Below, in pieces: positions 39,401-54,801 of a stretch of 64,000 nt of DNA. A program made the position numbers and the translations under genes. The first letter of the stretch is position 1; every line of letters starts with the position of its first letter. This DNA is from Setaria digitata (lineage: Eukaryota; Nematoda; Chromadorea; Rhabditida; Setariidae), in the NCBI GenBank assembly GCA_003640385.1, contig RCAB01000234.1, forward strand, positions 33,173-97,172, in the 5' to 3' direction. The notes under the pieces are model-generated. The model did no database searches and was not told where the DNA came from. It saw only the letters and a list, made by a program, of their open reading frames with translations.

Positions 39401-42400
39401 TGCAAACAAAGCCAGAAGTTTAAAGGATGTATTACCTCCTAATATTTCTCTGAAATCATCCTGACTTGTATGCGAGGTCTCAGGTACGGATTCGAGCGCA
39501 TTTAGTTGTCCCACATTTCCTGAAATAACTTCAAGTCAAAAGTGGAGGGAAGAGTGAGGTTAAGAATGCAGATATTTGCTCTCCCTTGGCTTAAATTTTA
39601 GTGAATAGTATTCTTCAAAAACACTACAGATGGCCCATGTCAAAAAAATACCGAAAAACACAATGCAGTTTTTTCTGCAATATGAACAATTTAAAAACGA
39701 AAACAACACTTACTTTGTCCTTCATCTTCGTCTGCAGTAACTGGCAATGCACACAACGAAGAGTCAATTGAGTTATTGCTATTTCCATTGACAGGACCAT
39801 TTTCTTGTCCGTGCTCCTGTTCAGCAGTTCGTCGATTCTGATCTTCAAAATTTTCGGCAGCATCGTAATAAAAAGTACCTACAGTAAAGCGACATGACAC
39901 ATATTTAATCGCTTGCATGTGTGCCATGTTTTTGAAAAAACGTATGCCCACATATAAAAGGAAACCCAAATAACCTGATTGATCCATAGGTTCAGGAGCA
40001 TTACTCGCCAGTAGCGTCGAGTCAAAAATTTCTGATGGTTGTTGTGTATCAGCAGTAATTTCAGCGCTTCCACTATCCTGAAAATTGGAAACAAATTTTC
40101 CCGGAAATTTGAAAACATGAAATAAAGCAGTAGAACTTCTGAGCAGTTTCTATCTTCCCGTAACAACCCCTTCTACCGTCAATATAAATACATCGAATTT
40201 TATTGCATAATGTTGTAGCACTTGATCGCAACTTTATAAGAACCATTTAACTTGTCATCAGCTTTTTTAAAAATTATGTATATGCTAAAGAGCATTGCGA
40301 AACTAATATAATAAAATAATATTGAAAAAAAAAAAAACCGTGTGTTCTTCCTCATCAATAAAGAGTCGTGTTGTACTAGCACTTCCATTTGATCCCATAT
40401 CATCCGGATTTCTCTTTGAATTCTCGTCCGTTAAACTCTTTTGTGTTTTTAATTTCATTTCTTCTGCTTTCTTCTCATTTTCGTCCTTAAAAAAAATATC
40501 ATTTAAGAAATACACAAAATCCCTGAAAAGTCTTCCAAGAATATCAAACTTTCGGCAACATATAGTAATAAGAGTAAGAGGAATACCTTCTCAATAGCGT
40601 CCATAACCCCGGTGACATGTGATGCAACTATGACCCACAAATATAAATGCGCATGCCCATCAATCATCCTTGCAGCATCGGAAAATCGTTCTAGTGGAAG
40701 TGGGACGGAAGTCTGACGTCGTTCCTCACCGGCAACAGTGGAATTATCCAAACCATGGTCTTGCATCTGAGAAAAAGGCGAACGCTTCAATTTAAAATTT
40801 ATAAAGTATCCAGCAAATTTTCATTACATGATGCCCCAAAATCAAATGCACTATTATTTCTGTGTACACCAACTTCCACAGCAGATATTGTCATTTCAAT
40901 CTACAATGTAAATGGAAATTCCTAGAAATAGATACAAATACTGTTCCAAAATAGAATTAAGGTAACTTACGACAACGTTCAAAAAGCGATGACGTGAAGG
41001 AGTGACATCGAAAAGATGGCTACCATTAGCAGTTGTAGAACCGTCAAAAAGTCGTTCGATAAATTCACTTTGCGTGCCAAAAGTTGTCCAACGTCGTACT
41101 GCATTCTGCCGGTGTAAACCCGTTGGATTCACATTTCCAACTCCACGACGCTGACCAACCAGAAGACGATAACTCTGATAAGTGTTGTTTCCAAATGAAT
41201 ATTCTAGTTCTAGCAAATCTATAAAAAATTTCGCTTCCTTCAAAAACGTAACAAAGGAAGAAAACTTACTGTAGGTCTTTGACCGGCAACGCTATCACTG
41301 CCGCTAGCCTGAGATGACCTTTGCAACAAGGGATGTACTGAAGTAACTGCAGCTGATGATCGATCAGCGTGGGCACCTTCCATACCTAAATACATCGCTT
41401 TAATATAAATTCGTAGGCTGATATATCCTTAATAATCTTCAATGGAAGAACACTTACTAGTATTTACAAAAAGGCGTGCACCCGTGAAAGCACCATTCGT
41501 AAGAGCATCCATTTCATCCAAATTTTCAACAAATATATTCGCATTAACAAAGTTTTCTTCAGAATCGCCATCTTCAAATCGATCTACAGGACCAGAATCA
41601 TCGACACTATCGACTAAAGCAAAACGACTTAATGCACCTGGTTCCATTTCCACCATTCCAAAATCGTCTTCTTCTTCGACGCTCACACGTCCTTCTTCTA
41701 AATAAAACAGAAGACACTGTAGGCTTTAATGAATTCAATAATCAAAGCATCCAAATTTAGCACTAAGCATTTTCTTTTAGGCTGAGATATTGTTTATTTC
41801 TCTCGGATTCAAACAGTAAAATCGTCATATAAACAGACTAATGAGCTCCTCGTTTAGTCTCTAAGCGAAATAAACCAATATGAGGTCGATACAGGAAATC
41901 AAGGAACTCAATTGCTATTAATATGTGATCCTCCTCATTCACAGTAAAGAGATTGGTCATTTCATTACCAGATCATAAATGAGAAACATAACGCACCCTC
42001 CATTACATCGTCATGTTCATCATCTGATTCATCATCCACATCCATTTCATTCAGACCAGCTCCATCATCCTAAAAAAATTTAGACAAAATCAGAGTTTTA
42101 TGTGCAACATTATAAACTATTTCAGTTGAACTATAAATTTCCATTCATGACATTCTCCAATTTCTGAATATCGAAGAGTAGAGAGTGCTTGAGAATCAAA
42201 TGCAGTTACATCATCGTCATCATCCGCATCGTCTTCATCTTCTTCACTTTCACTTGAATCTTCAACGGCATCCGGATGTCTAGGACGACTGTGATCCTCA
42301 TCATCGTCCGCACAGTAATCGTCATCATTAGGTCTATTTCGTTCAACCGTTACCTGGAACTAATCGGAGCGGACATCGTATACATCTGCATGATAACACT

Positions 42401-45180
42401 AATGAAAATATCCCCAAGTAATAAAAAGCCTATGTTGTTTCTAAAACTTTTATAGAAGGTTTCTTAGACATATTGTTTTATTAATCCATTATAGTGCTTA
42501 CATTTTACCATCGAACATTTCTACCAAAATACAAGCCAAGAACAGTCTTTGAAAGAATGAAAATATCAACCATAAAGAACAGTAAGTACTTCGTGGGTTT
42601 CAAAACGATGTTCATCAGCGCTGCTACTGCTGTCTTCAATATGTTGATCATCCTGGGAATGCTCATTTTCTCTCGCTGCCACTGTCGCTGATGCATCATT
42701 CTCAGCGGCTGCAACTAGCGTCACAGATGCTGAAGCATTCTGAGTAGTTGATCGCGTCTCTGACGTACTTTCAATTATGGAATTCTGGCCACTCTGGTGG
42801 TTACTGCAAATAAGCATTCCTTTCTTAGTGACAATAAATTGAAGAATATATTTCAATTCACCACAGTCCCCTGAAACAGATAATTTCCAACATCAACAAA
42901 AGATTGATGATAAAATTTAAAAAGAACCTGTTTATTGAACGTGCCAACTCTTCCAAAACACGCAAAACGTAGTTTAGCGTTTCGATACCCTCTTTCGCTG
43001 ACAGATTCAAATACCACGGAATTCTACTTAGTTCAATACACACACGTTTCTTTACAATTAGGCGTAAAATTGCATTTGAATTTATATTACTACGCACATC
43101 TTGTGGTCCCGTAGGACACGCATCACGTGCCAACAAAAACAGATCCGATAATGCCCTCAGCTATAAAAGGAAAAATTCATGTTTTGTGCTTGCATCTTTC
43201 AAATACCTCCTCACAAGTTTTTTTTTAGTCTTCCATTTATAGTTTTTAGTTCCAACTTTCGTCTACAATTACATTAAAACTTTATTCCCAAATTTATAAT
43301 AATTACAGTGTAATTATACCGAATTTCTAACCTTTGTACACGCTATCTTTGAATCAGCTTCAGTAAAGACAATATGAAGGCAGGAAATAATACTGGAGAT
43401 CAGTGCTTCCTGAGCCTGAAATAGCGATTCAATGGTTTGAAAATTAAAAGAAGAAAAAAAAGATAAGGACAAGTAATATCCCCGAACTTCCAATATCTTG
43501 CATATCATAAACATACTTTTGGTGAGTGACTGCATGAAGCGACTGTAGCTACAAAAGTTTTCATTGCCACGGATAGATTACCATCAGCAGCTGAAGGAAT
43601 AACACATTTACTGAGCAAAGAAACCATAAAAGGTTGCCCATTCGGATCATGCGATTCAGCAACTAGTGTCGCCACAATACTGTAACTCTTCGCTAATTCA
43701 GCAATCAGTCGCACGAGCGATGCACGATTTATCACTCGATTCGAATCTTCCCATGAAAAGTCCAGTGTATGGTTCAGTAAATGTGTCAACACCTAAAATA
43801 AACTATGCAAATATCTTTTAATCACATAAGTTCAAGAAATGTTCAAAACGAAAATATGACTAAATTACTTTTTTGCTTAAAGGTCACACAATCCAAGAAA
43901 GTCTCTATAACCCCAACTCTGGAATGGAAGATAAAACAAAAGGGAAAATGCATACAGTTCCACTAATAATAAACGGTTTTCTCCCGCTTTTTTGCACGTA
44001 AAATATTTATTTTAAAACTATGATTCTTGAAGTCATACTATTAATAATAGTTCATAATGACCATACCTGCTTAATAGGTGAACATGCAGCCCACTGCTTA
44101 CAAGATGGATCAACGGGAGTCATCGGTAAAACAGTTATTTGATCCTTTTGTTTTCTCGTAACACGTTCCATAGTAGCAGCAAAGATCTGTGGATGGCGTG
44201 CACACAGTGGAGAAAGAGCGCGTATGGCGTGTAACCAATCTCGAGTCGTTCTTGGTGTTCTAAAAACCATACTAGCTTCAAATGCTTCAAAATATAAATG
44301 AAATTCCATCCAACAGAGCTCCTACTATGAACTAAGCTCATAATACACTCCGTAACTAGTGAAAAATGCAATATTTTTTTTCTAATTTTAACAGTACGAA
44401 AACATAGTTCACCTGACATGATTCCATCTATTTAGAGGTGGATTAATGGTGTAACCACCTGCAGCAATCGTACGTACTGTTTTTTCGAAAATTTGCCTTA
44501 CTGCGATTTCATCATCGAGACAGTGACGAATGATAAGAGCCGCAAGAAGAGCTGATGATGGTACCGCAGAACCAGAGACATTTATCACAGTTTGCACACC
44601 CCCTTCCTAAAGACCATATCAATATAAACCGTATTTCCTCAAGTTCGAAAAAATTTTCGTTTAAATCCATATATTAGTCTCCTTATCGTATGCTTAGAAG
44701 GTTTTCAAAATCAGCTATGACCTAAATTACAACTCCAAATTATAACGAAAAGGGCAGGTGAAGATTTTTTCATTTCAAAATCTGTTGCATTTAACATCAC
44801 ATTAGTATCTGGTTTTCTCATAAGAAAAATTTTAATAATATAAAATTTTTTGGTCCATTTCATTTAGAAGAAATGCAACCTGCAAAAATTCCCTTGCAAC
44901 TTTAAAGTCTCTTGTAATACGTGCGGCCAAAATAAAAATTGCATGGATCGAGTTTGTATCGATATTTGATAAGCCAAGAAGACCAATGATAGCCGGCACA
45001 AGTCTATCACGCACTATCTCATTCCATTCCTTATGCCCGTTACTCTAAATATGAAAATAGCGAGAAAAACATCCGGAAAAAAGTTAGCATTCGTGATAAT
45101 TCATTTTTAGCTTTCTAGACAATATAACTAACGAACTGACAAAAAACTCTCCCTAAACAGAAAGATCCCAACCACTAGAG

Positions 45181-45226
<46 letters not shown>

Positions 45227-48200
45227 CGGCAAGTATTTCGGATAGTATAATTCCATCCTTCAAGCGACCAGCAATTGTAATTGGCCGCTCAATGTGGGAC
45301 TCAGCATTGCGATGACTCATTGACGGAAAATCAACAGTGTATTGGCGGCCACCTACGCTCACGCTACAGTTTCTTCGTCCAGCAAGAAATGCATTTGTAA
45401 GTGTATGGGAAGCTGCAGGGGGGTAATTGATCCAAGTGAATACCCCACCTCTTTCATCAGTATCCCAATACTTCCACGCATAGGATTCAATAGCCTTAAA
45501 TAGGAAAATATTTGAAAAAAAAAATAACATAAAGTTCCCATATTTTCCTAGAAATTGTTTCCAGAATGTTCATAACCTTTTCAACTTTTTCCTTGCTATC
45601 TAGCAATTTTAGCATCTTGTCATATAGATCCAGCCACAAGCATATCGGTGCAATAAGCCTGAAATGCACAGAAAGTGGTGTATACAATGTCCTTGATTGA
45701 AAAGACAAAATGAATTATGCTTACTTTGTTACATAAATTAAATACATTCGACAATTTAAACAACTAACTTAATGAATACAGGTGCCTTTAAACAGTGTAT
45801 TATAACCATGTCGAGTACAGAAATCAAAACACTGTGAAGACGATATTCTGTGAAAACATCCATGTAGTTAGTAGCAATCCCAGGCCACAGCAAACACACG
45901 AAATGCAAGCGAGTAGCAAGCGATATCACCGTTTTTTCGTCAGTCTGAAATACAGCCTTGATCCAATTATCCGAACGGTGACAGCGACAGCCTACTTACT
46001 CGCTATTAGCAAATAAAAGTTCATATATTTTAACTGGTCAATTAGCTTCGTTTTATAAGTACTCTATAACTTCAAACCACTCTTAAAAAATCTAATTATC
46101 TTATAGTATCCCAATGATTCAGAAAATGACGGATGAAAGCAGCATTCACAATGAAAAAACAATTTTCCTAACCTGATCACAGCGTAGTTTGTCTACCATA
46201 AAGAGAACATCCTGTACCAAATATTCGCCAATAAGCATATTTTTTCGCCAATCCTCATCCACTTCGTTTAAAATTGCCAGCATAATTTCCGATGTACTAA
46301 ACACTAATTCTGTTCCCTGCTCCATCAAATTCAAAAGAACTGGAATAACCTGTAAAACAGAGATTTCACAACCCTACTTTCCTAATATAAATAATTCATT
46401 TCAAAACCTTCTAATGTCCACATAATTACCTAGAATGCCTATGATTTGTAGCATCCAAAACCTTTACAACAACAGAAAAAAAAAGAGCGAACTACTTGTA
46501 ATGGAATAGAAATATGAAAAATATAAAGACAACATAAAAATTAAAATGGACTTTTCTTCCAGCTTCATTACTATTTCCATTTCTTACTGACCGGTCAAGC
46601 CTAAACATTCTCTTTAAACGGAAATGGATGTCTTTAAAACACAAACTCAGATGAACGAAGGAATAAAAACCGTACATCTTTACACAAGCTCGATAATACT
46701 AGACGAGTGTCAAGTGGAGGAACTTCGTTTAAAGAAATTGGCTCTTTTAGAAGGACATCTTCAAATTCCACATTCAAGTCACCGTTCTGACCACCACTTC
46801 CTTCTTCTGCATCGATCTGAATAAAAAAACTGTGCTCTTAATTAATTTCTACGTCACTAAGAACTTACTTGTCCTTATTTACGACAGAGTTTGGCAGCTT
46901 ACTTCATCCGCATCAATTCTTTCATCAGTTGATGACTGGCGAAGTCTACCCAAGCCATCAGTTGCAATTAGATATTCGGCAGCTTCGGGCACAGTTGAAT
47001 ACTCAAGCAATGCATCCACCGCAGCATCACGATCGAATCCCATATCGACTAAAAGACTAATACTTGCTCCATCAAGTTCTGCTTCCATCCTGGAAAACAC
47101 GCTATGTTCAGAGCATTAACTTTGATTATAATTAATGATTCGAATGAGGTAAAAGGACATTAATTGGAACCACAAAATAACTAACTGATCTAAAAAAAAT
47201 TCTTTGGTAAAAACATCTCAACAAATACTGAGTAAACGGCTGAAATTGCTCTGTCCAACTGGTACCTTTACAAATTAAAAACAAGGAGAAAGAAGAAACT
47301 TTTTGCGATCCTCGGATGTTGCCACCACAGCCTGTTTTTGTTTTTCGGTTAAAGGTACAATTCCCTTGACTATTTCACGATATATCGAAACCGTCATGTC
47401 ACAAATGTTAAAATTAATAGCCTCGCTTAATGGCAATGATGATAACATGTTGAATATAACATTGGCTTGTCGGAAAGCATCCTGGAATTTTTAAAGAAAT
47501 GTACGAATAGCAGAAGAAATTACTGAAATTTGTGCAAAAAGCAGAAGAGTCAAGGCCTCAACAAATCCCAAACCTGTTGGCACTTCGCGAGATATTTCTC
47601 GGTTGGAAAACGTTTGGCTTCCGCGAATCTTTCTGACATTTTATAACGTGAATGACGGAAGCAATGAGCATTAACCAATCGTTCTGTTAAAGACAGCCAA
47701 GCTTGTAACAACTGTCCCATTTCCACTGCAATAATTATACAATATCAGTTTGACTTCGTTACTACTTCAAATTATGACCTCTCCCCATAACGTGCTCTAC
47801 CTGTGCAGTGAGTAGCTGTTATAGAACATGAACAGCTTACAAAAGATTTAGCTCCTCAACATGCAACCATCAATAAAATAAAAGTCGATTACTATATACA
47901 AAAAATAAGCAAAAAACACAAAACAAAAAAACTACAGGTAGTACTAACAAAATAAGACTAAAGTCCACATACCACAATAATTTTGATCTTGGTCGGGTCC
48001 AAAGTAATTTGATATAATATTAAAAAATGCATCATGTGTACCGGTACGATAAAATGCGGAAAGCATCAGATGATATGGACTCTTCCGTTCATCAAATAGA
48101 ATGCTACTGAGATTATTGATCCAAACTGCCAGATATGGTAACCTTGAAAAATTTTAACGAAGAAATAATTAATTAATGAGACACAGATACAAATTCTTTC

Positions 48201-51200
48201 AAAATTTTATTCGTCAAATAAGTTTCAAAAACTTTTAAAAATACGAACATTATTGCAGGATCAATTTTATCATGCGGCTTCCATTCCAGAGCTTGTTGAA
48301 AACCTTTCATTATTTGCAGTGCTAACTGTACAGCATTTTCACACGGTGTACCTCCCTCATTCTCCTGAACCCTTCTCGTTCTGGTCATTCCCCCAATTGA
48401 GATTTTGACCAGCATTGTCATCAATTCGGTACACTGCCGGTTGCAACGATTCAGTGCATTGGTTCCTGATTTTGAACGAAGCCAATAGTCGTCGACTAAG
48501 AAGATACTAGTATGATACAACCTCACAAAAGTTTTTACATTAAGATCCATGAGATTGAAGAACAGCATTGCAAAGAAAAATAGATAAAATTCCTTTTCTT
48601 TTAATTAGCGAATCAAAAATTTTTCCTTTTCTCTCCTAGACTCATGGTAGTAAAATTTCTATCTCACCTTACAAAAAAAAAAAAAAAAAAAAAAAGTCCC
48701 ATCTGGAACTCCCTGCAAAGCAAGTTAGAACACAATTTATACGGTATGGTTTAAGATATCTTTAATTTCTAAATAACTAAGTGTACAAATTAAAACTTCT
48801 GGAGATGAATAATTAATCTATGTCCGAGATTTACTCACGCAGATATTTTGGTCGAGCAGAGCGCTGTGGCACACTATCCGCACCAACTGAATCTTGTTTC
48901 AAAATCACATTAGTTTCGTCTATTTGTTCATCTATTTGAATGTCATCTGTCTGCGTAGAAGCTGTACATTTATTCGTTGCATTAAATACTTGCAAAACCG
49001 CACATTCCCAAACAACTACTCTGAAAAAGAAATATAAGTGAAGTCTAAGCTGCTGGAAAACCTCATAATTGAACTTCTTCCTGCAGCTGCTAACACCGCA
49101 CCAAGTTTATTTTTTCACAGTTAAGAAAACGACTGCAGATGCATTGCACTAATGACTTTACTGCTGCTATTAATTTTCCTGGATAGAAAACGAGAATTAC
49201 TAATTTATAAAATTACCTCTGCGCCTGATTGCATGAAGCGAGAAGTCTGCAGCCTTCATTTGTCCAAAATCTGAGAATCGCTGTTTTAGTGGCTGTGTTA
49301 CTTCCCAGAGCAGTTTTCGATAAACTTCCCAGAAGAGAACAGAAAACTGAGATTGCACAAATATTTGCCAACGAGGTATCTGATGAGCTCACTGCAAGCA
49401 GTGATGGCTTCGATGAATCTCCATTCGTGCCACATGAACTCAGCATATCCAAGCAAAATTTATTTAGTCGATTTGCAACCATATCCATCACATCACTGCT
49501 CCTTGTATGTTGCTGCAGAAAAAAGATTGCTTCGGGTTAAGATAAAAATTAAACTGCTGTCTAAAATCCCAGATTCTCATCCATTATGTGTATGAATTTA
49601 ATCGGAAAAAAGAACTGATTAGCAGTGTCAAAGTGTGAGCTTCTTGTTTAGAAAAACAGTCAACTCTAGACTGTTTATCAAGAAGCTTTATCAGCACTAG
49701 GAACGACATAATGTATGGAGTAATCAATCAGCTTATTCGTTGATTCTTGTGATTAAAAAAAAAAAAAAAATAGAATGATATGAATCTAAAACTTGGTACT
49801 ATGGAAAACTTACAAAGAGAAATCGCATTATATTTGTGACCAGTTGTGGGAACAATGATTGAGACAGTTCCAAAGGAATTTGCCGAACAAAAAGCAGAGA
49901 AAGCAATTTATCGGCGGCTCCAGACTGTACGAAAACATCAGCCTGCTCAGGTGAAGCATTATGAGTTAATAATGTTTCCAGAAATTTGCCGATATTCAAC
50001 AGATACTCGCCAAGAGGAACAACCAGACTTCCATCGCACATAATCGATAACGAAAGACCAAGATCAGGTTGGATCAATTCATTTTCGGTTGCATGCATTT
50101 CGTCCCTAAACTTTAATAAGACTAATCGGGAATGATTCATCCTTCACAGTTTGTTTTATAATGAAAATTATTATGTGAAAGTTCTTTATAGAGCTTTTAC
50201 TAAATAATCCTGGACACTTAGTAGGACTTGCATCCAAATTATCAAGTTCATGTGGATTTCGCTGGGAGACAAAATCCATATTACTTTGGCAAGATATCGC
50301 TGTATTATATGTTAGTCACTTGCAACAAGTCAAGTAACTAAAAGAATGATTTAACAATTAAGTTTAATAAATAAATTTCTGAGCAATATTTTCTAAGAAA
50401 ATAATACATATTTGTAACAGCCGAAGTTGGCTCATCATCGTCATCATCCGAAGAAACATTGCCGGTCAAAATATTCTCGTCTTCTCGGCTGGGAGAAGCC
50501 GATGTAGCAGCCATATTCGACGAACTTGCTGTCGCTGTCTGAGCACCACGACATGATGCAAGAGACATAACGCAACGTGGCGAGTCCGTAGCACCAACAT
50601 CCATCAGTTTATTCAACATCTGAAATGCCGACGAACTACAAATGATAAAATAAGTGACAAGTAAGTCCGAAACTTCCTATTTTACATAATTTAATTCCGA
50701 AACAAAAATATACCTTGGCCAATGAATTGAGGAAACTTTCTCGCAAAGTTGGATGATGGCGCAAAAAGGCGTCAAATGATGTCCCGAGATTTAAGGCCAC
50801 CTCATCTGTAATCATAATGGAACATAAACTTCAAGCATTTTATATTCCTCAAAATAAACCTTAAATTAAAAAAAAATAAATTAAAGGCTCATACTGGCAA
50901 TTTAATAAAAGTTTAAATCAAAAGGAATTTGGAAACTAGAACTAACAGTCATAAAAGATTAATTATGGACATTTACTAACAGTGGTGCTGCTACGCAGCC
51001 CTAAATAAGGTAAAAAATGAACAAATTCAGAAACAAACTAGCAACAACTCACTCATTTCGTTGCGACGACATTTCATTGCGTATATATATTTTGTCGATA
51101 CGAAGATGTCACAGAAGTGATCGAAAGGATTTTCATCCATAAAAGCTTTCAACCCACGATCGTTTAGGCAAAGAGCAGTGAAGGTGTTCGGTAAAGCAGC

Positions 51201-54200
51201 AATGACATCTCGTGATGTTGGTAACTAAAGTAACCAGGAAATCGAAGCACTCACTGTTTGTAGAAGTAATACGTCTACCAATATTAACCTTGAATTTACA
51301 GAACATACCTCCTGACGAAATACTGCCTTGAGAATTGCATCCGTAACACCTTTTTCCTGTAGGGATGTAAGCAAAGAAGGTTCCTGATAGATGAAATTTG
51401 TAATCAAGCAAACAGCTGCAAACTGAACGTACTATAAACTCAAAACTGTAATGAAAATAAAACAATTCATAATAATTAGTAATTTATTGGGTACTTGCTG
51501 AATTAACATAATGTGAATAATCGAAATCTGAATGTCTAGTCTACTATCCCTGACATGCTTTTACCAAACTAATTAACAAGGATAATTATTAAGGAATAAT
51601 GAAGTCCTAACCATTGTGAAACAGTGAAGCACCAAAAAATCCGCAGTTCGTCAAAATATGCACTAGAGCAGCAGGTAAAGCACCATCCATGACTAAAATC
51701 CCGTAAACTTTTAGTATAATTCATAATCCAGATCACAAACTTATCAGGAAATATTCTAGAACACACTTACTGTGTCGAGTACTATCAGCAAACTGTGTAT
51801 CCTGAACAGCTCTTTTGATGAAATTCAACAATGATTTAATCAGTGCAGCACGTTGTTGATGACACTGTTCGGTCGTAGGTCCAGCAGCGCTAAGTTCTGC
51901 CAGATGTTTCATGCATATATTGACATCAAACTGCAAAAAAACGAAATCCATACTCATTACATCAAATACATGAGTAAACTATTTCATCCAATCTGACTGC
52001 TGGTCAAAAAGTCAAAATAAAATTTGCATTTAGGTATGACAACTCCAGCTGAAGTAACTTTTTGTACAACAAAATTTCACAAATACTAACAATCAGACGA
52101 TGCACAATGATGTTCATTCCACCGCAGGATGTAAAGCCATTAGCATCCAACGAAGTCATAATGTCAATAACGCGAACAGCACGTGTCACAAAGGTAATAA
52201 GCTCTAACGGCAGCGTTTCACAAGATACTACACCAAGTAACGTCTCCGTTAAAGCACACGAAACTAATGCTTCTCCTCCTGAAAATGATGATTAATAGGC
52301 ATTCCATTACGAATAAGACTTATTAGTACTACGATAGTGGAGCAAGAAAACAAGAAAAATAAAACAATTACCATTTTCAAATCCAGCAAGATGATAAAGC
52401 AAGGAAAATAGGGCAGTGCAAAATGGTACGGTTGTATGCCCATTTCCAATTCTCCCGCATCGTAAGTCCTCCACACACTGGCGCGTCATTCGAGCCAAAA
52501 AACCATGATATGAGTTTACTCCAAGAGATTCTACTACCACATTTAACCTATAAAGTTATTTTATTTCTGCGGTAAAGAGTACACATACTTCGAGCTATCA
52601 TTACGGCAAACTAATTTGACTTAACAATGATGTGTGAACTACTGTAAATATGTTATTCAATTATCTTTTTAATTATTTTGGGAAGAAATGCATCAGATGC
52701 CTGACCTGATTTCATGATTAGCTATTAATTCAAATGACTTGCTAGAAAGAAATTCAATAAACAAAAATTTGAACAAAAAACATACTTCGCAGGTCGCCCA
52801 AGTGAGACAATACTTGTTAGCGTACGAAGAGCTTCTGTTTTAACTGCATCAATAATTGATTCAGATGTGTTATTAATTAGTAGTAAACGAGTAATTTCTT
52901 CAATAAGGCCATCATAAAGCATTGTGGTCATTGCCCACTCCTCCACCAAACTACGAGTATAAACTGCAAATGGAAATGTTATTCTTTGGGGCAAAGAAAC
53001 CTTGCCGATAAAGTTAGAAGGTTAAATATAAAAAGTACCTAGTATTGATAACGACAGAAGACGTGCAATAATACTGAGACGTCGACCACGAGAAGTGTTG
53101 AACGATCGCACCAGACGTAAGCGAGCTATGAAAGATGCACGTTCATCTTCTTCAATTCTTTTACCAGAGAGGACATGTTCCAGTTCAGCCGCAAAACTTT
53201 TATCTAACTGGAAACATTACTTAGACATTATAAAGAGATATATAAGGTGAATCCTTCACTTTCTCCACTTCATGAATGCAGCAAAAAAACAGAGGCCAGC
53301 CACACAGTCATGATTCTTATTTTTCTCATTTCATTATGAAAATCTTAAATTTCATTAAATATGATGACAAATGAAAATTAACTAACGCGTATAGAACGAA
53401 CAAGATTATTTGTATCCGTTTGAAATCCGATTGGTAATAGGGCAGAAGGTCTAACATTAGTAGTACAACATTCATCCATCTTCATACTTCTAAGTTTACC
53501 GTTCCAACACTGGAATTAGGAATCCACTCAAATTGAATTATTAACAAAAAAAAAAAGTAATGCTGAAACACTTCTCTCCATATTTGCAAATACATTACTT
53601 AGAAATGAGGCACAATTGTGAAGAATTAAGGATAATCACAAAAGAAACCTGAGCAATAGCGGAAAGCCGGACAGTGAGTTTTTTCTGCTGAACATCATTG
53701 AGATGCTGTGAAAGAAATCTTGAGCGCTTACTAATAACCAATAATAATCGCAAAGTTTCCACAACAACTTCTACATTACCAGAATCCAACAAATTTAACA
53801 ATCGCTGAAACTGATTGTTGTGAGAGAATAATGTAATGCAGAGATTAAACCAACCAAAATCGAATCTAGATGTGCGTTGGTAAGTCGATGTCTTACACCA
53901 GAATTTCTTAAGAGAACTTCATTCACTGCTGTTACTAGAATAATGTCGCTAAAAAAAGTAGCGCTGAATCAACCACCATGATAAACTCAGAAATTAGGTC
54001 TGGAGATTTTCGACATGGAATATATGACCATTTCAGTCAAAATTTAGATCTTAAATGCAAAATGGAATTTAACTTATGATACTGACATCGGCAGAATTAT
54101 AGACTGAACGGGTGAAAGTATTCTCGAAAAGCATAGCGGTAAAAGAAAGCACAGATGTAACATCAGCTAATAAAGTCTGATCTTCATCAATCGCCATTGG

Positions 54201-54801
54201 TGCACCCGGTGATGAACTACATGTCACGGCATCTTTCAATACATCATCGCACATGTTCAAAACGTCTGACCACCTTGCCATTTCGGACTAAAAAAAATCC
54301 GAACTTAAAATGAAGGTCATTACTGATGGCAAGTACTCGCAACTACAATAGAAAAAATGTTGAATAACTTCTTTACCTTCCCAAACTGAGGTTGCCATTC
54401 ATGAACTTCAGCCAGTCGCTCCAGAAATGTGCGTCGGTCAGAAGCCGATTTGATATGTTCGATAAGTTGCATACATCGGGGAAACTAAAAGCATTTCAAC
54501 AAATTCCTCAATTTAACTTAATTTTATCGAAAAATTCCCCACCGTTGAGAGGTTTCTTTGCATCACCTTTCTGCGAAGTCTTAACTTCTTCTTGAAGATT
54601 CCTTAGATTAACTCCCTCTCTGCTGAATATTCTACTCACTGTGATGATAGAATTTAGTAAGGTTTCGTCGAACAACATCTGGAATTTTTCATTTTTTTGG
54701 ACTAGAGAATGAGTAAAAACGATGGAGAATCAATATTAAAAAAAAAATGAACTAACAATTTCTGCATTGCACGGCCGTAATGTTTTAGAATCGATTTTCA
54801 T
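33432..54801 (-). CDS. eel-1: HUWE1 / EEL-1: giant HECT-family E3 ubiquitin ligase
   Basis: A gene of about 21 kb for the HECT ligase HUWE1 (C. elegans eel-1), which ubiquitinates unassembled, DNA-bound and apoptotic substrates. Exon 1 (54757-54801) reads [14 protein letters not shown]; exon 2 is only 39 bases (54640-54678). The N-terminal armadillo-like DUF908/DUF913 blocks follow (for example [21 protein letters not shown] near 54120, [18 protein letters not shown] near 52800, and [18 protein letters not shown] near 51800). Next come a UBA domain ([20 protein letters not shown], about 46960-47070) and a WWE domain ([20 protein letters not shown], about 45240-45490). A long acidic stretch lies at about 42000-42340. 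Three ubiquitin-binding UBM-type motifs follow ([42 protein letters not shown]; 38770-39300). The HECT domain occupies about 33432-35640 ([67 protein letters not shown]). The protein appears intact end to end. The BH3 segment reported in mammals was not located. Confidence 0.96.
33532..33620 (-). other. HECT catalytic cysteine codon split by an intron
   Basis: The exon ending at 33618 finishes GCA CAT ACA TG, and the last exon begins at 33534 with C TTC AAT. Joined, they read A-H-T-C-F-N, which carries the active-site cysteine of the HECT C-lobe. The intron between them (33535-33617) is short with GT-AG ends. Confidence 0.9.
45186..45223 (-). repeat. 38-nt poly(T) at a HUWE1 splice donor
   Basis: An uninterrupted run of 38 A on the plus strand. 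On the coding strand the exon ending ...ILSEILAE (last base 45225) is followed by G and then 38 T, so the donor reads GAG/GTTTTT. Confidence 0.85.

Noticed and set aside
45360..45541. 60-codon minus-strand frame overlapping the WWE exon
   Set aside because: It is the +1 shadow of the HUWE1 WWE exon, which matches the family in the other frame.
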